In this document: piece after piece, positions 44,523-52,287 of the stretch
Numbering within the stretch: the first letter of the stretch is position 1
How the letters are laid out: every line of letters begins with the position of its first letter
DNA from: Gammaproteobacteria bacterium
Lineage (GTDB): Bacteria > Pseudomonadota > Gammaproteobacteria > Burkholderiales > Rhodocyclaceae
Length of the DNA stretch: 58,460 bases
Direction: 5' to 3'
NCBI GenBank assembly: GCA_029289265.1
Contig: JARFTX010000018.1
Span: forward strand, 1-58,460
The notes under the pieces: model-generated
The model's database searches: none
The model's input: the letters and a program-made list of their open reading frames with translations, nothing else
Told to the model about the DNA's origin: nothing
Made by a program: the position numbers and the translations under genes

Positions 44523-46991
44523 TCAAGGTACTGGAGCGGCGTCGATTTTCGCCGCTACGCGCGCGACCGCCGGATGCTGCGGGTAGAGCTGCTTGAGATC
44601 GGCGATCAGTGTGAGCGCTTGCTCGCGATTGCGCGTGTCGAAATAGACCTCGGCAATTCGGGCGAGCAAGTCGACGTCTGCCGGGAAGGCCTCGTGGCAG
44701 TCGGCAAAGGCATCGAGTGCGGCGGCCGTCTCCCCCAGGAAGTGCAGGAGCTCCGCTTTATAGCGCAGATAGAGCGGGGAGAGCATCGCCAGGCATTCGA
44801 CCGCCTGAAGCGCCTGTGCATGGTCGTTGCGCTCGTTGCTGATGATGAGGATCTGCTTGAGCGCGGTTTCGATTAGCTCCGGCTCGTTCGCGTTGATGAC
44901 CCGCTCGTAGGCGGCGAGCGCCTCGTCCGTGCGGCCGTGAGCTTCCCAGCGAAAGCCCTCGATCAAGGCGATGGCGCCCGAAGAATAGCGATCGGATGCC
45001 TCGCCGACCACGTACTCGACCAACTCGTCGAGCGGCTCGGCCCGGCCTTTCTTGAGCAGCTGGTACGACTTGCTGACTAGGCTGGGTTGATCGATGTAGT
45101 TGGAGATGCGGTCGACCTCGATCGCTTCGGTCGCCGCACAAAGGCGGGCGAAATCGGCGTCGAGGCGCTCGCACGCCGCCGCATAACCGCGTGCATCACT
45201 CATATGATGACGTACGGTTTCCGTATGGACGCGGAGGAACTCCTCGTGCTCGCGCCAAAGTGTCTCCAGATCCTCCAGCGGTCCCCGCCGATATTCGGCG
45301 AGCCGCCGTTCGCACTTGGCCAGAGCCTTGTCGATGACCGTGCGGATTTCCTCGATCGTGGCCAGGCAGCCCGCGTAGTAGGTGCGATAGTAGGCGGTAA
45401 GGTCCGCAGGGGTGATCTCGTCTGCTGATTTGGTCGTGATCGTGCTGACGAAGTGCGCCACACCCCAGCGTTCGATGAACGTTGCGAACGCCTGGCCATG
45501 CGCGGCAAGAGCCGCATCGATGCCTTTCACCTTGCGTGACTCCTTTGGCCGGATGACGCCGCGGGCATCGAACAGGCGGTCGATGTGGGGCTGTCGCGCG
45601 GCAAGGTCGTCCTCGAGAGCGTCGAGCCAGCGGCGGACCTGCATGAGTTCGGAGCGCAGTTCCTCCAGATAGCGCTGGTTCTCCGCGAATCGACTGTCCG
45701 CCTGCGGGTCTTCGCAGGTTGAATGTGGCGCCGAGGCGTCGTCTGCGAAGGTGACGAGCTCCGGCGCGACCCAGTCGATGCCAGGCACCACGGCCGCACC
45801 TGCGGCAAGATTGAACACCGGGATGCCCTTCGAGGCAGCGTGCTCGGCGAGCCGTGCGGAGGTGTCGATCGAGAGCAGGAAGTGGCGGAAAGTTTCCGCA
45901 GGCTCGCCGGAGTAAGTTCGGACCGCGACGGTGTGCTCGTCCAGGCGCGGACCGCTCTTCGCCTCGAGACTGCCGGAGTAATGGCTGCGCAAGCCCTTGC
46001 GTGAGTAGCACTGATCGAAACCCGACAAGAAGATGCGCCGGGCGCCGGCCTCGATCGCGCAGCTGAGCGCAAAGTGCGTCACGGTGGGGCCTTGAGCACC
46101 GAAGGAGGGTACATTGAGCGAGCTTGCCCAGGGGAGCCGGTCGCCGGAGCAATACACCTCGGACTTCCAGTTCGCAACGACCATCTCGAACGAGTGGTGG
46201 CCCGCGATCAGCGGTACCCGGTCGGATTGACGAATCGCGTCGCGGGAAACGTTGAACATGCCGCGGAAGGGGTCGATCACGAGGTAGAAGTCGGGTTGCA
46301 CGCCATGCTCGGCGAGGTATCCGGCAATGCGCGTGATCGCGAGCACCACGAATCGCGACCGGTGCGCCCTGATCCACTCGATGTGTTCGTCGAGCGAGGG
46401 ACCGCCGCCCAGCACGAGCACATCGCGCCCGGCGATCCGGCCGGCGATCTCGGTCACCACGCGCAGATGATCCGGCGCGTTCAGGATGGTCAGCTCCAGG
46501 AAGTTCTTGTGGCCGAGTTGGGTTCCCAGGCTGAACAGCGTCTTGAGATTGAGCGCTTCGAGTTCATCTTCCAGAGGCCTGTAGATCTCGGCAAAGTCGT
46601 CTTCGGCTGCCATTGATCGCACGACCCGGATGCGATTCATGAAGGCATAGCGCTGGTAACCGACCCTCTCCGTGAGCTCGTTCCAGTCGGACAGGCAGCC
46701 GATCACGACGTCGGCGTCGTTCTCGGGCAGGCGTCCGGCCAGAGCCTCCAGCACGTTCGGCGCTTCGATGAAGATGTACTTCGACCGTACGACCCGGGCG
46801 CGATGGAGCCTGACATGGTTGGCCAGGAGTCCCGAGTCGGTGCCGACGATGAGATAGAGGGTGTCGCTCTCGAGCAGACGCTCGCGGAAATGCGCCTGGA
46901 TCACGTCCTGAGCATGTTGCGTGGCAAGGCGTTCCCGATGCAACTCGTACAAGTAGGAATCACCGAGGGTGTTCGATTTCCAGTTGAGCAT
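44523..46991 (-). CDS. maf1: Maf-type motility accessory glycosyltransferase, long form
   Basis: Maf proteins transfer pseudaminic or legionaminic acid to flagellin serine and threonine residues. The 822-residue product has an N-terminal domain (residues 1-170) and the DUF115/MptE-like core with VLVLGGGPSLDEHIEWIRAH (192-211), LAITRIAGYLAEHGVQPDFY and VTHFALSCAIEAGARRIFLS. A long helical C-terminal part follows, whose last 180 residues look like TPR repeats (TDEALAAYERVI, NREQALTLIADLKQLYPQHP). The ATG at 46991 was chosen because it has the family start MLNWKSNTLGDSYLYELHRE. It converges with the methyltransferase gene. Confidence 0.87.
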   Translation of the reverse strand: MLNWKSNTLGDSYLYELHRERLATQHAQDVIQAHFRERLLESDTLYLIVGTDSGLLANHVRLHRARVVRSKYIFIEAPNVLEALAGRLPENDADVVIGCLSDWNELTERVGYQRYAFMNRIRVVRSMAAEDDFAEIYRPLEDELEALNLKTLFSLGTQLGHKNFLELTILNAPDHLRVVTEIAGRIAGRDVLVLGGGPSLDEHIEWIRAHRSRFVVLAITRIAGYLAEHGVQPDFYLVIDPFRGMFNVSRDAIRQSDRVPLIAGHHSFEMVVANWKSEVYCSGDRLPWASSLNVPSFGAQGPTVTHFALSCAIEAGARRIFLSGFDQCYSRKGLRSHYSGSLEAKSGPRLDEHTVAVRTYSGEPAETFRHFLLSIDTSARLAEHAASKGIPVFNLAAGAAVVPGIDWVAPELVTFADDASAPHSTCEDPQADSRFAENQRYLEELRSELMQVRRWLDALEDDLAARQPHIDRLFDARGVIRPKESRKVKGIDAALAAHGQAFATFIERWGVAHFVSTITTKSADEITPADLTAYYRTYYAGCLATIEEIRTVIDKALAKCERRLAEYRRGPLEDLETLWREHEEFLRVHTETVRHHMSDARGYAAACERLDADFARLCAATEAIEVDRISNYIDQPSLVSKSYQLLKKGRAEPLDELVEYVVGEASDRYSSGAIALIEGFRWEAHGRTDEALAAYERVINANEPELIETALKQILIISNERNDHAQALQAVECLAMLSPLYLRYKAELLHFLGETAAALDAFADCHEAFPADVDLLARIAEVYFDTRNREQALTLIADLKQLYPQHPAVARVAAKIDAAPVP

Positions 46992-47163
46992 GGGCTCCGG
47001 TCTCGCTGCGAGAACGGTTGCAGGAGGCCGCAACCGTAGACTTAAAGTAACGCGGGAAGATTGTCGCACGCCTGGCAGGTCGGCATGCCTGCGGCGTCGA
47101 AGCCGACCTCGGGCACGCATTTTCCAGGTTGGCGCGAGCGCACGCGTGACAGATACCGGCCGG
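46992..47163 (-). promoter_or_regulatory. maf1 leader with tandem hairpins
   Basis: Just upstream of maf1, TCTCG-CTG-CGAGA (47001-47013) and ACGGTTGC (47014-47021) pairing with GCAACCGT (47030-47037) form two directly adjacent perfect hairpins. A third, GGTCGGC (47078-47084) with GCCGACC (47102-47108), lies farther up. No convincing promoter was seen. The hairpin at 47014-47037 could influence maf1 translation or protect processed mRNA. Confidence 0.4.
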
Positions 47164-47403
47164 TCAATCGGTCAGTGACGGAAGCAGCACGTGCTGGATC
47201 AGGTCGGCCAGCCAGACCGTGTTTCGGGCCTCCTGCGCTGCCAGCATCGCTCCGATCAGCGCTTCGAGGCGCTGAAGCCCCTCGGGTTCGAGCTCGCGTA
47301 CCAGGGCATCGATGAACTCGGGGTAGAGCCCATAGGCGCTGGCCTCTTCCCCGATGCGCAGAAGGCGGACGATCTCGCTCGCCAGGTGTTCGAGTTCTCT
47401 CAT
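47164..47403 (-). CDS. unknown 79-residue helical protein between two maf genes
   Basis: The product begins MRELEHLASEIVRLLRIGEE and looks all-helical and acidic (EFIDALVRELEPEGLQRLEA, NTVWLADLIQHVLLPSLTD). No family was recognised. It starts seven bases after the maf2 stop, so it is coexpressed with it, and it may be a partner or chaperone of the Maf enzymes or of flagellin. The start was chosen for its position and even helical pattern. Confidence 0.7.
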   Translation of the reverse strand: MRELEHLASEIVRLLRIGEEASAYGLYPEFIDALVRELEPEGLQRLEALIGAMLAAQEARNTVWLADLIQHVLLPSLTD

Positions 47404-47410
47404 GCTCGAC

Positions 47411-48688
47411 TCAAGGCTCGGGTGGGGGCAGGCGGCGTGTGCCTGCGATGTGGGCGCCTTCGGTCGACATCGACACGAAAGAGACTTCGGGATGCGAGCG
47501 GAGATAGGTTTCGAGATCCCGCAGGTAACCAACCAATGCCGGCGTGGACGGAATCGGCACGCCGTTGCCGTTGGGGACCGTGGTCGTCGCACGTGCCTCC
47601 TGGCGAAATACGGCGTCTTCGACATGCGTATGGCCATCGGCGAAGCCGAAATCGGCGCCGACGAGCAGGACCCGCGCAGCGCCCAGCCTGACCGCCAGAT
47701 CCACCGCGCAATGCGTGACGGTTCCCGAGCAGAACAGCTTTGACCGGTCCGTGCCGCCGATGAGTTCGGAGAACAGCGGTGTGTCCGGGCAGAACGCGGC
47801 CTGCCGTCCCGGCCAGCCATCCATGATGGCGGGATCGACGCTGGGCGCCCAGGCCAGCGTGGTTTCGGCCAATGCCTGGTGGAACGGATCAAGGCCGGAA
47901 AAGTGCTGGGCCAAGGCGGGGTGTCCGTCGAGTGCGACCACGAAATCGGGGACGACGCCGGCCTTGAGTGCCGGCAGCAACGAGGTCGAGACCGAGATCA
48001 CGCGGTCAGCGGGGTGCGGCGCGCGAAGAAAATCGCGGGCGCTCGGCCCGCCCGCGATCACGGCGATCGTCCCGCCGCGCGCGGTATCGAAGTGCGCTCC
48101 GATGTCGAGCGTCGCGGCAAGACGAGCGCGGTTCGATTCGATGTTGGGCCGGTCGTAGTTCGCTTGGCGGGTGCGAAGGGCTGCGATTCGCGCCGGTTCC
48201 TCGAGTTCCAGGCGTACACGATCGCGCAGTGGCGCACCGGCAGGCTCGGCAAGTTGCAGCTCCGCCAGGATTGCTGCGAACGGTGCCCGCGGATAGTCGA
48301 ACTCCGCGGCACAATGCAGCGTCGCGCGCGGATCGTCGAGCCAGGTGTGCTCGTGCGTGTCGAGCGACTCGACCAGCAGCCTGAGGTTGAAGGACACCAG
48401 ATGCAGCCGCTGAAGCGCTGGACGCGCCAGCAATGTCTCTGCGAGGCGGCCGCAACCGATGCCATAGATCCAAGCCTCACACGCGCTGTCGGACACACGC
48501 GAGGCTTGCAGCCGTGCCTCGGAGGCCGGATCGAAGGCGCTGGACACATGCAAACCACCGTGCACGATCACCGGGTGCGGAGTATCGACCGTGACGGCCT
48601 TTTGAAGGGCGGCACCCGGATCAAGCTGCCGGCCGACTTCTGGCCAGCGTGCGCGCAGCCGAGCAAGCCGGTCGTCGAGTCCACTCAT
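47411..48688 (-). CDS. maf2: Maf-type motility accessory glycosyltransferase, short form
   Basis: The 425-residue product has the DUF115/MptE-like core with GGTIAVIAGGPSARDFLRAP near residue 205, SVSTSLLPALKAGVVPDFVV, SGTVTHCAVDLAVRLGAARV and LLVGADFGFADG. These are the same blocks as in maf1, so it is a diverged paralogue without the long helical tail. The two may glycosylate different flagellins or different sites, or act together. It follows the first GGDEF gene by 40 bases. Confidence 0.83.
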   Translation of the reverse strand: MSGLDDRLARLRARWPEVGRQLDPGAALQKAVTVDTPHPVIVHGGLHVSSAFDPASEARLQASRVSDSACEAWIYGIGCGRLAETLLARPALQRLHLVSFNLRLLVESLDTHEHTWLDDPRATLHCAAEFDYPRAPFAAILAELQLAEPAGAPLRDRVRLELEEPARIAALRTRQANYDRPNIESNRARLAATLDIGAHFDTARGGTIAVIAGGPSARDFLRAPHPADRVISVSTSLLPALKAGVVPDFVVALDGHPALAQHFSGLDPFHQALAETTLAWAPSVDPAIMDGWPGRQAAFCPDTPLFSELIGGTDRSKLFCSGTVTHCAVDLAVRLGAARVLLVGADFGFADGHTHVEDAVFRQEARATTTVPNGNGVPIPSTPALVGYLRDLETYLRSHPEVSFVSMSTEGAHIAGTRRLPPPEP

Positions 48689-48728
48689 GGAGATCTGGTG
48701 TGTTGGCGGGCCGTAGATTGTACCGCGA

Positions 48729-50198
48729 TCATGATGCCTGCGACCCGGCCGCGATCTCCACGCGGTTCCTGCCGCTGCGCCTCGCCTGGTTCATCGCGGC
48801 CTCTGCGCGCTTCAGCACCTCTTCCATCGACTCGCCCGGGCTCCAGGCGCTGATCCCCGCGCTGAAGGTGACAAGGGCCTTGCGGCTCTCCGCCAGGAAC
48901 AGATCCTTGGTCAGTGCGCGCTGTAGTCGAACGAGCGCCGCACTCGCCTGCTCGGGTTCGGAGTCGGGACAAACGATGATGAATTTCTCTTCGCCCAGGC
49001 AAGCGATGGTGTCGCTCGGTCGCAGATTGCTTCGCATCAGCTCGAACAGATGAATCACCGCGTCGTCGCCAGGCTGATCGCCCAAGGTGTCGTTGCGTCG
49101 CTTGAAATCGTCGATATCGAGCAATGCGATGCACAACGCGGTCTTGCGCCGCTGTGCGCGGGAGCTTTCCTTCTCAAAGGCTTCCTCGAGTCCGCGTTGA
49201 TTGAGCGCTCCCGTGAGCGGGTCGTGCCGTAGCATCCGCGTGGTCATGTCGCGTTCCTGCAGCAGGCTGGTGATGCGTTGTTCTGATCTCGCCGCATGCT
49301 CCTGGGTTGCGCGCAGTTCGTCGCGCGTGCGCAGGGCATCTTCCTGAATTGCGCGGCTGTCGCGCATGACCTGGTCGAGGAGGGGGCTGATCTCGGTGAT
49401 GTCGCGGGCCTGCGCAATCCTCGCGGCGTGATCGGAAACTCGCTGCTGAAAGCTCCCCGTGTTCTCGCTCAGGATCGCAAGTTGGTCCACAAATCCGGCC
49501 AGCATGTCCTTGACGGTGCGCTGCGCCTCGACCAGGTTGTGCTTGAGCTGGCTTTGCTTGTAGATGATCTCCCTGAGGCGCCGCTCGGCCTCGTCGATCC
49601 CCCGCACCGTGGCTGGCGTGGTGACCAGCTGCCTGAGCAGCTCCAGTTGCCCCTGAAGCCACGGGTCGTCGATGACGATCTCCTCGATATTCTCGAGCAG
49701 CAGGTCGAACAGGTTGAGCAGACCAGCGCGAACCTCGGCGGTATCACCCGTCATCAGCTCGAGCCGGTAGGCGAAATCGCGTAACGGCCGAACCAGCGCG
49801 CGCAGCGGTTCGGCGCTTGTGCTCGCCCGTACCGCCGCGGCAAAGCCTTCGGCCTCGCTTGCCAGCTCGGCCTGCTCACCGAGCACGGCCGGCACCACGG
49901 TGTCGAGGGCGACCACCAGCAGTTCGCGCAGCGCCGCGATGATCGCGCCGGCTTCGCCTGCGGCGACCACCCTGATCGGATGCGGCGCAGGCAGCTCGGC
50001 GCCCTCACCGGCGCTCGGGAGGGGGCTGGCAAGATCGTGGACCGGACTGTCCGGAAGCGGCCTGTCATCGTCGGCCGACTCGCCGGCGATTTCCTCGTAC
50101 AGGGTTCGGAAATTGTCCGGGGTGGGCGGAATGCCGCGCGCCGCGATCAGACGCAGCACCTCGCGCGCGATGTCTGACGGGCTGGGGGGTGCGGCCAT
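48729..50198 (-). CDS. degenerate GGDEF protein with intact I-site
   Basis: The 489-residue product has an N-terminal helical region (residues 1-300, including a coiled coil near 225-320) and a C-terminal GGDEF domain (HDPLTGALNQRGLEEAFEKE). The catalytic motif expected as GG(D/E)EF reads GEEKF (402-406), which replaces the second glycine and the last acidic residue. The c-di-GMP inhibitory site RxxD is kept (RPSD, 393-396), as is the first metal aspartate in LLDIDDFK. It may bind c-di-GMP without making it. It is related along its whole length to the next gene upstream. Confidence 0.88.
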   Translation of the reverse strand: MAAPPSPSDIAREVLRLIAARGIPPTPDNFRTLYEEIAGESADDDRPLPDSPVHDLASPLPSAGEGAELPAPHPIRVVAAGEAGAIIAALRELLVVALDTVVPAVLGEQAELASEAEGFAAAVRASTSAEPLRALVRPLRDFAYRLELMTGDTAEVRAGLLNLFDLLLENIEEIVIDDPWLQGQLELLRQLVTTPATVRGIDEAERRLREIIYKQSQLKHNLVEAQRTVKDMLAGFVDQLAILSENTGSFQQRVSDHAARIAQARDITEISPLLDQVMRDSRAIQEDALRTRDELRATQEHAARSEQRITSLLQERDMTTRMLRHDPLTGALNQRGLEEAFEKESSRAQRRKTALCIALLDIDDFKRRNDTLGDQPGDDAVIHLFELMRSNLRPSDTIACLGEEKFIIVCPDSEPEQASAALVRLQRALTKDLFLAESRKALVTFSAGISAWSPGESMEEVLKRAEAAMNQARRSGRNRVEIAAGSQAS

Positions 50199-50282
50199 CG
50201 GTCATCCTCTTGCTGTCGCCGGCGCGGCGATCATGCCGATCACGGAATTGCAGCTGCGGCCGGATCTCCAGGGCTCAGCAGG

Positions 50283-52043
50283 TCATGCTGCGGTCAGCAC
50301 GCGGTTCTTGCCGGCGCGCTTGGCGGCGTACATCGCCTTGTCGGCCCGGTCGATGGCGGCGTAGGGATCTTCGTCGGGGCGCATCAGGGTGATGCCGGCG
50401 CTGAAGGTGATCAGGAGCCTTCGGTTGTCGGTGAGAAAGAAGCGTTTGGTCAGCTCGCGCTGCAGCCGTTCGAGTGTGGTTGCACCGTTTTTGACGTCGG
50501 TCTCGGGCAGCAGGATCAGAAACTCCTCGCCACCGTAGCGGCTCACGACATCCTGCGGCCGCAGCGTCTCGGCGACGACCTGGGAGAGATGCCGCAGCGC
50601 GGCGTCGCCGGTCTTGTGGCCGTAGGTGTCGTTGAGCGCCTTGAAGTTGTCGATGTCGAGCATCGCCACGCAAAGGTTGGCGCCGCTGCGGCGGGCTCGC
50701 GCAAGCTCGCGGTCGAGTGCCTCGTCCAGCCCCTTGCGGTTGAGTACGCCGGTCAGCGGATCGTGGCGGACGAGTTCGCTGGTCTCGTCGAGTTCGTGCT
50801 GAAGCCTGGCGATGTGCTCGTGGGCAGCCTCGACTTCGGCACGCAGGGAGCCCAGTTCGGCGTTGGAGCGCCGGGCGGTTTCCTGGATCGTGCGCGTCTC
50901 GTCGAGCATCTCGCCTACGACGTCTGCGAGCTCGGCGAGATCATGCGCGTCGCTGATGTGGCGCGCACAGCGCTCGAGGTGATTCTGATAGCGGCCCGTC
51001 GATTCTCCGAACTCCGCCAGCCGGTCCACGAAGACCACAAGCATGCCTTTCAGGCGCTTCTGCGCGTCGGTGAGTTCGAGCTTGAGATGGCGCTGTTTGT
51101 CGATGACGTCGCGCAATCGCCGCTCGACTTCGTCGAGCACGCGGATGTCGAGCGATTCATTGAAAGCCGCGGCGAGCAGCGTCAGCTGGCCGCGCAGCCA
51201 TTGGTCGTCAATCACCAGTTCGCTGATGTTGTCGACGATGAGGCGCAACAGTCCGATGAGCGCTTCGCGCACGGCGCGCTGGTCCTCGCCGGCCCACCCG
51301 AGTTGGTCGGTCACGGCGTCGATCCGCGCCGCCAGGGTTTCATCGGTTCCGCTGAACTCGAGCTCGGCGACGGCCTCGGCGATCGCCTGCACCTCCCGGC
51401 ACAGCTCGGGATTACCCGCGACCAGCGGACCGACGCCGCGCGCGAGCAATTGCCTCAGGAGCGCGGCAACGGGCGCAGCCGGCGCGACAGTCTCCGGTGA
51501 CTCGGGACCGCCAATGGCCTCATGGGTGTGGTCGCCGGGCCCGGCTGCGCCATCGGCGATCGCTTCGCGTGCCCAGATCCGGACCAGCGTCTCGAGCCGG
51601 TCGAACAGCTGGTCGGCCATGTGCGAGCCTTTGCTGAGCGCGTGCTGCAAGACCTCCCAGCGCCGCAGGTGGCCGATTCGGGGGGGGTCGCTCGGGGCAA
51701 GTTGCGTGACGAGTTCCTGCAGCAGCGTGTCCCAGGCCGGATGGCCGTTGACTCGAGGACGACAGAGGTCGACGACGGCCCTGCGCACCGCGAGCCACTT
51801 GCGCGAGGCGATGGCGTGTTCGAGCGCCTGCGCACGCGAGAGGTCTTCCTGCGTATCGCGGGGCAGTGCCGCGGCGACGAGTTTGAGCGGCAGTTCGGGA
51901 AAGTCGTCCTCTTCGCTCGTGCCGGCGATGCGATGGTAGACGGTCCGGTAATTCTCCGGAGTCGGCGGCATCTGGTCGCGGGCGAGGCGGCGCAAGGCTT
52001 CGCGGGCGATTTCCGGTGGGCGTCGGCTGGGGTGTTCGGGCAT
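50283..52043 (-). CDS. diguanylate cyclase (intact GGEEF)
   Basis: The 586-residue product shares its N-terminal layout with the degenerate GGDEF protein (AREALRRLARDQMPPTPENY against AREVLRLIAARGIPPTPDNF), indicating an old duplication. The C-terminal cyclase domain is complete: HDPLTGVLNRKGLDEALDRE, AMLDIDNFKALNDTYGHKTG, the active site RYGGEEF (GGEEF 504-508) and an I-site RPQD (495-498). It would make c-di-GMP, which YcgR in this locus can sense. No membrane segments are obvious. The start at 52043 gives a clean N-terminus (MPEHPSRRPPEIAREAL). Confidence 0.9.
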   Translation of the reverse strand: MPEHPSRRPPEIAREALRRLARDQMPPTPENYRTVYHRIAGTSEEDDFPELPLKLVAAALPRDTQEDLSRAQALEHAIASRKWLAVRRAVVDLCRPRVNGHPAWDTLLQELVTQLAPSDPPRIGHLRRWEVLQHALSKGSHMADQLFDRLETLVRIWAREAIADGAAGPGDHTHEAIGGPESPETVAPAAPVAALLRQLLARGVGPLVAGNPELCREVQAIAEAVAELEFSGTDETLAARIDAVTDQLGWAGEDQRAVREALIGLLRLIVDNISELVIDDQWLRGQLTLLAAAFNESLDIRVLDEVERRLRDVIDKQRHLKLELTDAQKRLKGMLVVFVDRLAEFGESTGRYQNHLERCARHISDAHDLAELADVVGEMLDETRTIQETARRSNAELGSLRAEVEAAHEHIARLQHELDETSELVRHDPLTGVLNRKGLDEALDRELARARRSGANLCVAMLDIDNFKALNDTYGHKTGDAALRHLSQVVAETLRPQDVVSRYGGEEFLILLPETDVKNGATTLERLQRELTKRFFLTDNRRLLITFSAGITLMRPDEDPYAAIDRADKAMYAAKRAGKNRVLTAA

Positions 52044-52096
52044 CGTCGCGCTGCGCCTTGTTGTCGCGAATAACAGAAATACCGAATGCGTGAAGG

Positions 52097-52124
52097 ATGA
52101 TAGCGGGCATTTGCGCACCGTAAA
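52097..52124 (-). promoter_or_regulatory. candidate sigma-70 promoter of the GGDEF-maf operon
   Basis: On the minus strand TTTACG and TATCAT are 16 bases apart, about 50 bases before the diguanylate cyclase start. -10 matches five of six bases, -35 four of six. No sigma-28 or sigma-54 site was found here. Confidence 0.4.
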
Positions 52125-52170
52125 AGGGCAGGCATGTAACTGGGTCCTGACGGGGCGCCACCAAACTCGA

Positions 52171-52189
52171 ACTACCCAAATCAGGTAGT
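52171..52189. promoter_or_regulatory. dyad that may bind a regulator
   Basis: ACTACC (52171-52176) and GGTAGT (52184-52189) form a perfect inverted repeat with a seven-base spacer. It lies in the 244-base gap between the divergent cyclase and DUF2868 genes, upstream of the candidate cyclase promoter. The shape suits a dimeric activator such as a LuxR/NarL-type protein; no regulator was identified. Confidence 0.35.
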
Positions 52190-52287
52190 CAGGATTGATC
52201 TGTTGCGGGTGGTACGTCCGACGCTGGCCGTGGGCCGGTCGTGGCCGATGGGCTATGCTATGGGCGCGATCGGATCGGAAATCTGAA

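Noticed and set aside
45723-46616. Plus-strand open frames inside maf1
   Set aside because: They lie opposite conserved Maf sequence and show no family features.
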